From Tepidisphaeraceae bacterium (GTDB lineage Bacteria; Planctomycetota; Phycisphaerae; Tepidisphaerales; Tepidisphaeraceae), in NCBI GenBank assembly GCA_035998445.1, contig DASYHQ010000061.1, positions 186,001 to 250,000 on the forward strand: a stretch of DNA of 64,000 bases, read 5' to 3'. Numbering within the stretch: position 1 is the first letter of the stretch; each line of letters opens with the position of its first letter. The notes beneath the pieces were generated by a model. That model ran no database searches. It was not told where the DNA came from and saw nothing but the letters and a program-made list of their open reading frames with translations. This document shows positions 8,095 to 16,230 of this stretch, in pieces. The translations under genes and the position numbers were made by a program.

Positions 8095-10083
8095 CTATGC
8101 CTCTTCCACCAGCGCGACGCCATAGCCCGGCAGGCGCAGTTCGCCGGTCTTGGCGAGGGTGCCATTACCACTGATGATCTTCGCGCCGAGCAAGCCATGA
8201 ACGCGCTGGCCACCGGCGGCGTGGTTCAGCAAGGCGAGGTAGCGACGTTTGCCGTTCGATCGGGCGATCATCTCCACCGACTGGCTCGCCTGGGCCATCG
8301 GCTCTAGTGAAAGTTCCGCGGTCAAGTGCGTCAGCAGCGCGGCGACGGCGGCGGGCGTGGCGTATCCGCCAACGTAGTAGACGCGGCCCTTGCCGACCCT
8401 GTTGACGGTGACGGCCGGCGATTCGCCCAGCAGCGCGTCGCTGCCGGTCCACCAGGCCAGTGGCGTGGCGGCTAACGGGCGCAGGCGCTCGACGAACGCG
8501 TTGAACGGCAACGTGGCGCCGCTGGCCAGGCGGGCGTCGCGCGTCTCGTTGTCCGACAACGTCGTCCAGTCTTCAACCTCTACACCGGCCAGCTTGCGCA
8601 GCAGGCCGGGCAGCGGCATTTCCACGATGTGCAATCGATCGTCGTGCAGGCCCGACTGCGCCCCCAGCACCAGCGTGCCGCCGGCGGTGACGTAGTCGGT
8701 CATCTTCTTGGCGATCGCCTTGGTGACGATCTTCATGTGCGGCGCGACGAGCAACCGGTAGCCCGCCCAATCCGTCGCCGGCCACACCTGGTCGACGCTG
8801 AGGTGCCGCCGGCCCGCCTCGTGCAGCCATCGGGCCGATTCCCACGCGCCTTCTTTTACGTACGTGTTAATGCGACCCTCGTTGGTCTCGTTATCGAAGT
8901 CGCGCAACACCGCGATCGCCTTCACCGGCTTGGCTGCTAGAAATTCCTTCGGCAGCGCGAGGAATTCCTTGCCCGCCTGCACGGCTTCGCTCAGCCGACG
9001 GTTATCGCGGTCGTCCTGATCGAGAATGCCGTGCCAGTGCTGTTCGGAACCATACGGGCACGTGCGCCAGCGGAAGTACAGGACGCCGTTAGCCCCGTGC
9101 ACGACCGATTGCCACGCGTACAAACGCATCTGCCCCGGGCGCGGGGTGCGCAGCAGGTAGTGCATTTGCCCGCCGGGGCCGGATTGTTGTTCCAGCACGG
9201 CGTACGGGAACGACAGGCTGCGCGCCTGCTGCAAGGGGAACGCGTACGACCACCAGTCGCCGTCGTTGTTGAAGTGTGGATATTGATCGTGGCTGAAAAA
9301 GTCCAGCTCGGCCGCCAGCTTCGGGCCGTCGATGTTCTTGAAGAGGCCGTTGTGGGTGATCTTCCACTTGCGGTCGTGGGCGCGCAGGATGTCGGCCTGC
9401 CGTTTGGCGAACGCCACGACGGTGTCGCTGATGAAGCGCACCTCGTCGAGCTGCGCGTGTGGGTTCTGGTACGTGGCGGTGGGGTGGGGCAAATCGATCT
9501 GGTCCCACGCGTCGTAGGTCTGGCTCCAGAACCGCGTGCCCCAGGCGTCGTTCAGCTTCTCCAGGGTCTTGTACTTGCCCTTGCACCAGGCGCGGAACGC
9601 CAGCGTGTCGCTGGGGGCGTAGCTGACATCCATGTGGCAGTTGAACTCGTTGTCCAGCTGCCAGGCGAGGATCTGGTCGTCCCCCTCGTAGTGCTCGGCC
9701 AGCGCGGTCACCAGGCGGTCGGACAGGTCCAGGTACTTCTGCGACGTGTAGTTGTAGTTTCGGCGGCTGCCGTGCGCCATGGGCTGGCGGTTGAAGTTCC
9801 AGCGGAGCACTTCCGGGTAGTTCTTCGCCACCCAAGCCGGGCCGGCGTAGGTGGGGGTGCCCATGATCACCTTCACCTTGTGCTTGCGGCACAAATCGAT
9901 CACGCGGTCGAACATCTCGAACTGGTAACGGCCCTCCTGCGGTTCCCAGTAGCTCCAGGCCCCTTCGCCTAGTCGCACGACGTTGAACCCCGCTGCCGCG
10001 ATGCGGGCGATGTCGGACGCATGGCGGGACGCGTCCCAGTGCTCCGGGTAGTAGCAGACGCCGTAGTGAAAGCGGTCGAGCAT
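8095..10083 (-). CDS. Beta-galactosidase, glycoside hydrolase family 42
   Basis: A 662-residue GH42 enzyme that releases terminal beta-linked galactose. The N-terminal (beta/alpha)8 barrel begins FHYGVCYYPEHW. The acid/base Glu is E146 in WQLDNEFNCH and the likely nucleophile is E298 in AVLEQQSGPGG, both at expected spacing. A trimerisation domain (about 390-600) and a small C-terminal beta domain follow. The four zinc-site Cys of some GH42 members are not evident. The frame is open up to 10206, but the upstream part is translated palindrome, so I use ATG 10083. No signal peptide is seen, implying action on imported oligosaccharides. A large palindrome directly precedes the gene. Confidence 0.9.
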   Translation of the reverse strand: MLDRFHYGVCYYPEHWDASRHASDIARIAAAGFNVVRLGEGAWSYWEPQEGRYQFEMFDRVIDLCRKHKVKVIMGTPTYAGPAWVAKNYPEVLRWNFNRQPMAHGSRRNYNYTSQKYLDLSDRLVTALAEHYEGDDQILAWQLDNEFNCHMDVSYAPSDTLAFRAWCKGKYKTLEKLNDAWGTRFWSQTYDAWDQIDLPHPTATYQNPHAQLDEVRFISDTVVAFAKRQADILRAHDRKWKITHNGLFKNIDGPKLAAELDFFSHDQYPHFNNDGDWWSYAFPLQQARSLSFPYAVLEQQSGPGGQMHYLLRTPRPGQMRLYAWQSVVHGANGVLYFRWRTCPYGSEQHWHGILDQDDRDNRRLSEAVQAGKEFLALPKEFLAAKPVKAIAVLRDFDNETNEGRINTYVKEGAWESARWLHEAGRRHLSVDQVWPATDWAGYRLLVAPHMKIVTKAIAKKMTDYVTAGGTLVLGAQSGLHDDRLHIVEMPLPGLLRKLAGVEVEDWTTLSDNETRDARLASGATLPFNAFVERLRPLAATPLAWWTGSDALLGESPAVTVNRVGKGRVYYVGGYATPAAVAALLTHLTAELSLEPMAQASQSVEMIARSNGKRRYLALLNHAAGGQRVHGLLGAKIISGNGTLAKTGELRLPGYGVALVEEA

Positions 10084-10100
10084 AATGCGAGGGGCTCCGG

Positions 10101-10250
10101 GTCTAGAGCAGGGGACATTCTCGCGTAGCGAGTGCCCGCTGGGTGCCACGGTTTGGTACGCCAAGCCGTGCCTGCCGCACGCCCGAGACACGGCTTGGCG
10201 TACCAAACCGTGGCACCCGAACGCTACGGCAAGGTGCGCCCTGCTCTAGA
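10101..10250. repeat. Perfect 30-bp-arm palindrome within a 150-bp nested hairpin
   Basis: Arms 10141-10170 (gggtgccacggtttggtacg...) and 10189-10218 are perfect complements over 30 bp, with an 18-base loop. Outside them, tctagagcagggg (10102-10114) pairs with ccctgctctaga (10239-10250) and cgtagcg with cgctacg. The whole structure covers the 5' side of the GH42 gene, starting about 18 bp before its start codon. Confidence 0.8.
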
Positions 10251-10353
10251 GGTCGCAGCAGGGTAACCCAGCGGAGCGGAAGCGAGAAGCGGTCGGCGGC
10301 TGGCGTGAGGACGCGCGGTCCGGCAAATCGAGCGTTGACAGCCCGAGCTTGCA

Positions 10354-10581
10354 ATGGGAAAACCGCTCAAAATGGACATCACCCCCGCCGCGCCGCTTCC
10401 TCCGGAACTACCGCAAATGCCACCCACCGCACCCTGGAAGCGCCGGCTGCGCCTGGCAGGCATTATCGCAATCAACGGCGTGCTGGTCGCGATGATCATC
10501 GGCCTGCTCCTGGCTACCTGGATGCCGGCGTACATCTTCAAGAACCCGCAGATTGAAATCGGCGAGACGCGGAGCAAGTGA
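10354..10581 (+). CDS. Small single-pass membrane protein
   Basis: A 75-residue open frame starting with ATG at 10354 (a second ATG, MDITPAAP, lies at 10372). A Pro-rich N-terminus (PAAPLPPELPQMPPTAP) leads to WKRRLRLAG and one hydrophobic helix (IIAINGVLVAMIIGLLLATW), followed by a short polar tail. The positive charges before the helix predict a cytoplasmic N-terminus. I recognise no family. The clean helix and charge pattern favour a real gene, but there is no neighbour with which it clearly forms an operon. Confidence 0.45.
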   Translation: MGKPLKMDITPAAPLPPELPQMPPTAPWKRRLRLAGIIAINGVLVAMIIGLLLATWMPAYIFKNPQIEIGETRSK

Positions 10582-10720
10582 AGCACGACGTGGAAGAAAT
10601 GCGCGGCGCGTTGCGCTAGCGTTGCATCGATCGCGCAGCGCGCCCGTAGAGATGGATAGTGTGCTCTTTGACAACTGAATAGCCGACGCGCGTGGCATGG
10701 TGAACGTTGTCGTCATCACC

Positions 10721-10750
10721 CGATGGTGCAAAATGGTGCATAATGGTGCA
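10721..10750. repeat. Three tandem 10-bp repeats (NNatggtgca)
   Basis: Reads cgatggtgca, aaatggtgca, taatggtgca, in phase with one helical turn. A fourth partial copy (catggtga) occurs at 10696-10703. It could bind a protein cooperatively, but it lies downstream of both flanking genes, so a regulatory role is doubtful. Confidence 0.5.
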
Positions 10751-10795
10751 TGAATCCATGTTTTGCCTTACCCAGACCGCCGCGGCCGCGATGAT

Positions 10796-10934
10796 CGTGG
10801 CATGGGCGTCTCGCCCATGCGTGTGGAGTGGGATAAGAGGTGCAGTTTGTTGGCTGTTGCGCCGAACGAGATGCTGAAGCGAATTTTATCTTATGGCCTC
10901 ATCACTAGCATGGGCGAGACGCCCATGCCACGGT
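10796..10934. repeat. Family-1 palindromic element, copy 4 (139 bp)
   Basis: Left end cgtggcatgggcgtctcgcc, right end catgggcgagacgcccatg followed by ccacgg. The interior (gcagtttgttggctgttgcg, then gaattttatcttatggcctc) aligns with copy 5 at 40173-40311. It lies 37 bp from the stop codon of the MacB-type gene. Confidence 0.8.
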
Positions 10935-10971
10935 TGAGTGAATGTACACCACCTCAACCAGCAACTGCCGT

Positions 10972-12282
10972 TCACTCGTGCCGCAGGGCTTCGATGGGGT
11001 TCATCCGAGCGGCCATCATCGCGGGGTAGAGGCCGAAGCCGATGCCGATCAGGGCGCTGACGACGAAGCTGCCGATGACGCTCCAGGGGGTGATGTTCGT
11101 CGGGTAGCTCTGCTCGCTGACGTACGCGACCATAATCGGCAGCAGCTTGGCGAACCCCATGCCGAGGCTGATGCCGATCAGGCCGCCACCGATGCTGATC
11201 GTGGTGGTCTCGATCAAAAACTGCAGCGTGATGTGCCGCCGTTTGGCGCCAAGGGCCCGGCGGATGCCGATCTCCTTCGTGCGCTCGGTGACGGTCGCGA
11301 GCATGATGTTCATGATGCCGATGCCGCCGACCACCAGGCTGAAGCTGGCGATGCCCACCATGATGAAGTTGAACATGCGGTTGAGCCGCTCGGCGTTGCG
11401 CAGGATCTGGATCGGCGCCTTTACCGTGAAGTCGACGTTGCGCTTGTGACCGATCTCCAGGATGTTCTGCGCGACGCTGGCGATCTTCTCGACGTCCTCG
11501 ATTCGGTTGGCCTGCAGCCAGACCTCGCTGAGCTCGATCACCTTCCGTTCGACGCTGCCCGACTGGCGCTTCACGTTGGTGTCGCCGAACCGATCGGCCG
11601 CCAGCGACAGGGGGAAGTAGACGTCCTGGTCGAGGTCGCGATCGATGACGGCGGCGCCGTCGGAACCGGCGCGCAGGCCGGTGGGTTCGAGGACGCCGAT
11701 GATCGTCAGCGTCACGTTGGCCGACGCGCTGGTGCCGACCTTCAGGGTCGAGCCGATCGGGTCCTGATAGGGGAACAGCTGCCGGGCGACGGTCGAGCCG
11801 ATCACGCAGACCGCCTCGCTGCGGTCGTACTGCAGGCCGGTGAAGAGGTTGCCGCGTGACAGCTTGAGGTTGACGACCTCGAAGACGTTGGGCGTGGTGC
11901 CGATCGCGTTGGCGCCGAAGGCGCGGGTGTCGCCACGGCTGACGTTCTGCTCGGTGTCGCGAAGGGGGACGACGGCGGCCAGGCCGGGCAGCTCGCGCAG
12001 GCGGGCGAGGTCGATGCGCTTGATGCCGTACTGCAGCACCCGCTGCGCGCGACCGGACGACTCGTTCTCGGCCGGTCGGACCGACCGGATGACGATGTTC
12101 TTGGCGCCCAGCTTGTCCATCTGTTCGCGGGCCGACTGTTTGGCCCCCTCACCGATCGACACCATGATGATGACCGCCGCCACCCCGAAAATGATGCCCA
12201 TCGCGGTCAGCAGGCTGCGCAGCTTGTGCAACCGCAGGTTGCGCAGCGCGAGGATCAGGGTTTCTTTGAGGAAGGAGAACAT
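10972..12282 (-). CDS. MacB/FtsX-type ABC transporter permease
   Basis: A 436-residue permease of the MacB (type VII ABC) family. The N-terminal MacB core starts with LALRNLRLHKLRSLLTAMG and one helix, followed by an extracytoplasmic domain (about 55-300), then three C-terminal helices forming the FtsX domain with the usual ATVTERTKEIGIRRALGA motif. Such proteins work mechanically, coupling cytoplasmic ATP hydrolysis to periplasmic events or to efflux and lipoprotein transport. The usual MacB-type ATPase and HlyD-like partner are not adjacent; the divergent HIT gene lies immediately upstream. The partner must be encoded elsewhere, or the gene has been separated from its operon. Confidence 0.85.
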   Translation of the reverse strand: MFSFLKETLILALRNLRLHKLRSLLTAMGIIFGVAAVIIMVSIGEGAKQSAREQMDKLGAKNIVIRSVRPAENESSGRAQRVLQYGIKRIDLARLRELPGLAAVVPLRDTEQNVSRGDTRAFGANAIGTTPNVFEVVNLKLSRGNLFTGLQYDRSEAVCVIGSTVARQLFPYQDPIGSTLKVGTSASANVTLTIIGVLEPTGLRAGSDGAAVIDRDLDQDVYFPLSLAADRFGDTNVKRQSGSVERKVIELSEVWLQANRIEDVEKIASVAQNILEIGHKRNVDFTVKAPIQILRNAERLNRMFNFIMVGIASFSLVVGGIGIMNIMLATVTERTKEIGIRRALGAKRRHITLQFLIETTTISIGGGLIGISLGMGFAKLLPIMVAYVSEQSYPTNITPWSVIGSFVVSALIGIGFGLYPAMMAARMNPIEALRHE

Positions 12283-12404
12283 AGCGTCCGAGGTCAGTGG
12301 TTCGTGGTCAGTTGTGATGGGCGGCCAGATCGTGCATAGTCAGCAGCGCGGTGTGGAACACGTTCCCGCACGACGGATTACGGACCACTGACCACGGACA
12401 TCCC

Positions 12405-12737
12405 ATGACCATCTTCCAGAAAATCATCGACCGGCAGATCCCGGCCAAGATCGCGTACGAGGACGACAAGTATATCGTGATTCACGACGTCAGTCCGCAG
12501 GCGCCGGTACATTTGCTGGCGATCCCGAAAAAGCCGATCGCGACGCTGAACGACCTGCAGGCGGGCGACGCCGAGCTGGTGGGCGGGCTGTTCCTGGTGG
12601 GCAAGAAGGTGATGAACGAGCTCGGCCACACCGATTACCGCACGGTGTTCAATTGCGGCGCCGGCGCGCAGCAGTCGGTCTTCCAACTGCACTTGCACCT
12701 GCTGGCCGGCCGCGCGTTCACCTGGCCACCGGGCTGA
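12405..12737 (+). CDS. HIT-family nucleotide hydrolase (HinT-like) with altered triad
   Basis: A 110-residue HinT-like protein. Relatives hydrolyse purine nucleoside phosphoramidates and aminoacyl-adenylates in the cytoplasm. It starts MTIFQKIIDRQIPAKIAYED, as typical for the family, at ATG 12405; the upstream extension from 12351 has no family support. The histidine triad reads SVFQLHLHLLAG: H96 and H98 are present but the first position is Gln94 instead of His. The central nucleophilic His is H96 or H98 depending on alignment, so activity cannot be excluded. It is divergent from the MacB-type gene, with 122 bp between the starts. Confidence 0.85.
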   Translation: MTIFQKIIDRQIPAKIAYEDDKYIVIHDVSPQAPVHLLAIPKKPIATLNDLQAGDAELVGGLFLVGKKVMNELGHTDYRTVFNCGAGAQQSVFQLHLHLLAGRAFTWPPG

Positions 12738-12829
12738 CGTCGACCGAGCCATCGCCGGACTGGCCGCTACAGTAGCCAGTGCCTCCCGCATCCCTGGCAA
12801 CCCGCGAGCCCGCGCCGGTAGCGGCCTGC

Positions 12830-14488
12830 TTACCGTGTGAAGTCGCTCACGCTCACGTCGGCCTGCCAGGTCGATGCCGGCATCTCGAACGGCGTCACCT
12901 GCCCCCGCAGGCGGTCGCTCGACCAGTGGGCCGCAGCGGCCATGTCGCCGGACATCTGCACGGCCGCGGCCGACAGGATTCCCTTGGTCTTCTCGTGCTT
13001 CCGGTTGCCGACCGCTTTGATCGCCTCCATCTGAACGTCGGAGCTTTCCTCGAGGTCGCCGACGATGCCACCGAAGCGACCGAAGATCGCATCGACGTTG
13101 GGCGCGCCCAGCACGCCCACCGACCAGATGGCGGCGGCTCGGGTGCTCGAGGAGTAAGACTTCTGCGGAATCAGCTTGGAAACGGCGGCGCTGGTCGGTT
13201 CGTGACCCAGCAAAGTGCCGGCGACGATCGCGTTCGTCGCGGCGGCGTGCGCCGTCGGCTTCTGCTCGGTTGCGATCTGATCCGCCGTCGCCCGTTGGAT
13301 GGCTGTCACCAGTGCCGGACCGGCCGCTGCGTCACCGATTTGACCGAGCGACCTGGCGACCTGCGCCACCAGCACCCAATCCGCGTCCTCCAGCAGCTTC
13401 ACGTGCCGCTCGAACCCCTCGTGGCTCGCGAGCTGGCCCAGCACGTACGACCCGTCCTCGCGGCGGCGCGGGTTGGCGTGGTCCAACAGCGCCATGGCAG
13501 CGGCGGACGCGGGTTGACCGATCGCCACCAGCGCCTCACGCGCCGCTGTGTGCAACGGGGTGTACGGGTCGTCCAGCTGCTTTACCAACGGCTCGATCGC
13601 CGCCGGCCCCGGCACCTTTGCCAGCGCGATCGCTGCGGCGGTGCGGACGGATTCATCCGGGTCGCTCAGCATCGCGATGCCGCGCGTCCGCGCGGCGTCG
13701 GCGCTCAGCAGGTTCGGCAATGCCGCCACGGCATAGCGGCGAACGGTCGGGTGGTCGTGCTTCAACAGATCGACGACCCCTTGTGCATGCGGGGTCGCCT
13801 TCAGCGTGCCCAATGCCTCGATCGCGGACGACTGAACCAGCACGCTGTCGTCGGCCAACAGTCGCGCGATTGCGTCGGCCTGCGCGGTAACGCCCGCCCG
13901 TGCCAGCGCCGTGGCGGCCGCGGCGCGCAACATGGGATCCTCCGACGAAAGCTGCCCAGCGATGCCGGCGGCTTGATCGGCGCTGGCGACGGCAAGGGCG
14001 GCGGCGGCGACCGTGCGGTCGGCGTCATTCAAACCGGCGGTGACGAGATCGCCACTGCCCACCGCGGCTGCAGATCGGACGGCATTATCGCGCACGGTCG
14101 GGTCCGCATCGGTCGCGAGCCGCACGAGCGCGGCTGCGCTCTCGGGCGACTTGAACGTCCCCAGCGCCGCCGCGGCCGCCGCCCGCACGATGGCGTCGGG
14201 GTCGCTTGCCGCCTCGATGATCGCCGGCAGCGCAGCGGGCAGTTCCGTGGCGCCCAGGTCGCTAACCAGCTCGGCCCGCCGCTCGCGCGTCTGGCCCGGG
14301 CGCTTCAGCTCGGCCGCTAACAGCTGGGCGGTGCGCGGCACGGTCGTGTTGACGCGATCGGGCTGCGGTAGCCCCAGCGCGTCGGTGCCGAAGGGTAACG
14401 GCTTGTCGATCGGGGGCAGATCGACCGTCTTGGCTAGCGCCGGGCCCGCGAGCAGCAGCATTGCGATCAGGGTGCGATGGATGGGCAT
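12830..14488 (-). CDS. Exported HEAT-repeat protein
   Basis: A 552-residue protein with a signal peptide (MPIHRTLIAMLLLAGPALA) and about ten HEAT or PBS-lyase-type helical repeats from residue 60 to 500, visible as recurring 30-33-residue units such as DPDAIVRAAAAAALGTF and DADPTVRDNAVRSAAAVG. HEAT solenoids bind partner proteins; no catalytic residues are seen. The gene is last in a minus-strand block with an ABC permease (49 bp upstream), an ABC ATPase and a large exported protein, so it may be a periplasmic partner of that transporter. The start is supported by a purine-rich gaaagaga sequence before the ATG. Confidence 0.8.
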   Translation of the reverse strand: MPIHRTLIAMLLLAGPALAKTVDLPPIDKPLPFGTDALGLPQPDRVNTTVPRTAQLLAAELKRPGQTRERRAELVSDLGATELPAALPAIIEAASDPDAIVRAAAAAALGTFKSPESAAALVRLATDADPTVRDNAVRSAAAVGSGDLVTAGLNDADRTVAAAALAVASADQAAGIAGQLSSEDPMLRAAAATALARAGVTAQADAIARLLADDSVLVQSSAIEALGTLKATPHAQGVVDLLKHDHPTVRRYAVAALPNLLSADAARTRGIAMLSDPDESVRTAAAIALAKVPGPAAIEPLVKQLDDPYTPLHTAAREALVAIGQPASAAAMALLDHANPRRREDGSYVLGQLASHEGFERHVKLLEDADWVLVAQVARSLGQIGDAAAGPALVTAIQRATADQIATEQKPTAHAAATNAIVAGTLLGHEPTSAAVSKLIPQKSYSSSTRAAAIWSVGVLGAPNVDAIFGRFGGIVGDLEESSDVQMEAIKAVGNRKHEKTKGILSAAAVQMSGDMAAAAHWSSDRLRGQVTPFEMPASTWQADVSVSDFTR

Positions 14489-14537
14489 AACGTCTCTTTC
14501 GATGGACTTCCGAACCCCTTCGACTCTCCGGACCTCA

Positions 14538-16202
14538 CTAACCCTGCTTCAGCAGCTGCCCCAGGCGCACGCGGGCGGCCAACAGCATCACCAGGCAAAG
14601 GCACGCGATGACGATCAGGTGCGTCTGCCACAGTTCCTGCACGGCCCGCGAGCCGGTGGGCATCAGGCTCAGGCCCATCACGAGCGGGCTGACCATCGAC
14701 ATCCACGCCGCGATGTTCTCACCGAGCTGCGTGCCCGCAGCGAAGTAGGGGAGCAGCGGCAGAATGAAGATCGCGGCGCAGATGAGGTACGCCGTCACCG
14801 TCGCGCGGGCGGTGTTGTCGAAGAAGCTGCTGGCGGCCAGGCCGACCGTGCAGCAGAGCAGCGCCGCCAGCGCGACGACCGGCAGCAGCAGCAGGAACCG
14901 CTGCGGATAGCTCGGATCGACAAAGCAGACCGCCCCGTATGCCGGCAAGAGCGCCAGCACGGGCAGCAGCGCCGCCGGTAGCGAGGGCAGCAGTTTGCCC
15001 CAGAAGATCTTGCCACCGCCTAAAGGCGTCAGGCGCAGCGTCTCGAACGTGCCGCTCTCGATCTCGCTGCTGATGCCGGGGCTGGTCAGGCTGGGGTCGA
15101 TCAGCGCAATCAGGCCGAGCTGCAGCGCGACGAGCACGGTGGCAACGTGTGCTAACAGGTTGGTCTGCTCGACGCCGCCGTACAGGCTCATGACGGCCAG
15201 GCCGAGCGAGAGGACGAGCGACGCGTAGAACGAGCGGATCATCCAACGGCCGCTGCGCAGGGCGTTGGTGCGGTTCTCTTTGCCCATGATGGGGTTGAAG
15301 GAGCCGAGCGGCTTGCGCTGCTTCTTGTCGTCGATCAGGAACATGACCTTACGGCCGATCGAGCGGTTCTCCACCGCGATCGCGCCACCGGGCATGCGAT
15401 CGCTTTCGGCCGGTGGCTTGCGCAGCTTGGCGACGATGGCAGCAAAGCAGACGGCGGTGACGATCAGCGCCAGCGGCACGAACGCCTGCCAGATCGGCAC
15501 GAGGCCTTCGTCGGGCCGGCCACCGAACTGGGCGCCACCGGCATCCGGCCGCAGCACGCTGAGCGCAGCTGCGACGGGGGAGAGTGCGCGGGCGTAATGC
15601 AGCAGCGAAGCAAATGGGCCGCTCGTCTCGCGCAACACCAGCGCCGCCGGCACCAGCACGCCACCGCATAGCACGAGCACCGCGACGTACGAGATCACCA
15701 GCGCGTTGGACGTTTGCCGGCTGAAGGCTGAGACGGTAAGCGACACCATCGCCAAGAAGATCGCGGCGACGATCAGGATGATGTAGCTGTAGAGCAGGTT
15801 CTCGACGTTCACATCCCCGCGCCACACCAGCAGCGCCACGAAGGGCAGGCCCGCGATGATCAGCAGCACCGGAAAGCTGATGGCCGACAGGATCTTGCCG
15901 ATCACGATCTGCCCGGCCGACAGCCGCGACGCGTAGAGCATCTCGAACGTGTTGCCGTCGCGCTCCCCCGAGATCGCGGTGGCCGCGATGCCGGGGACGA
16001 ACAGCGTGAGAAGCACGAGCTGCCCGATCACGATGCCCAGCAGCAGGTCATCCCGCCCCTGCGCCGCCACCGCCAGCACGCCACCCTGCGGCCAACTGGT
16101 GAGCACCATGAACGCCAGCACCGCAACAAATGCGATCTGAATCGCCGCGACGCGCGGGAGGCGGAGGAGGTTGAGGAGGTCTTTTCTTAGTACTGGATTC
16201 AT
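14538..16202 (-). CDS. ABC-2 type transporter permease (double-length)
   Basis: A permease of about 554 residues starting MNPVLRKDLLNLLRLPR. It contains at least eleven hydrophobic helices and reads as two ABC-2 units in tandem: the first ends near residue 265, and a second begins after a soluble linker (DDKKQRKPLGSFNPIMGKE), with its own ESGTFETLRLTPLGG coupling-helix-like motif. The first unit has the matching DGNTFEMLYASRLS. A single ATPase is encoded 28 bp upstream, so one fused permease probably replaces the usual permease dimer. The substrate is unknown. An in-frame GTG at 16211 is possible, but ATG 16202 has the better spacing to an AAGAAG sequence. Confidence 0.85.
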   Translation of the reverse strand: MNPVLRKDLLNLLRLPRVAAIQIAFVAVLAFMVLTSWPQGGVLAVAAQGRDDLLLGIVIGQLVLLTLFVPGIAATAISGERDGNTFEMLYASRLSAGQIVIGKILSAISFPVLLIIAGLPFVALLVWRGDVNVENLLYSYIILIVAAIFLAMVSLTVSAFSRQTSNALVISYVAVLVLCGGVLVPAALVLRETSGPFASLLHYARALSPVAAALSVLRPDAGGAQFGGRPDEGLVPIWQAFVPLALIVTAVCFAAIVAKLRKPPAESDRMPGGAIAVENRSIGRKVMFLIDDKKQRKPLGSFNPIMGKENRTNALRSGRWMIRSFYASLVLSLGLAVMSLYGGVEQTNLLAHVATVLVALQLGLIALIDPSLTSPGISSEIESGTFETLRLTPLGGGKIFWGKLLPSLPAALLPVLALLPAYGAVCFVDPSYPQRFLLLLPVVALAALLCCTVGLAASSFFDNTARATVTAYLICAAIFILPLLPYFAAGTQLGENIAAWMSMVSPLVMGLSLMPTGSRAVQELWQTHLIVIACLCLVMLLAARVRLGQLLKQG

Positions 16203-16230
16203 CGTTATCACTTCTTGAAGAACCGCGTCT

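Larger units (their letters stand above)
10582..10971. other. Non-coding gap between small membrane gene and MacB-type permease
   Basis: About 390 bp holding a three-copy 10-bp tandem repeat (10721-10750) and a family-1 element (10796-10934). A stretch reading gtgctctttgacaactgaat (10661-10680) resembles the spacer just before rRNA genes in some bacteria, but no rRNA follows. No gene is supported here. Confidence 0.5.

Noticed and set aside
9031-9972. A 313-residue plus-strand frame opposite the GH42 gene
   Set aside because: Shadow of the beta-galactosidase coding sequence; no motif or leader.
10661-10690. gtgctctttgacaactgaat, resembling a spacer near rRNA genes
   Set aside because: No rRNA or tRNA sequence follows within the window segment, so it is unlikely to be functional.
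10754-11029. Short frame with MGVSPM and MGETPM peptides
   Set aside because: It translates the palindromic ends of a family-1 element; the same peptides recur wherever the repeat occurs.
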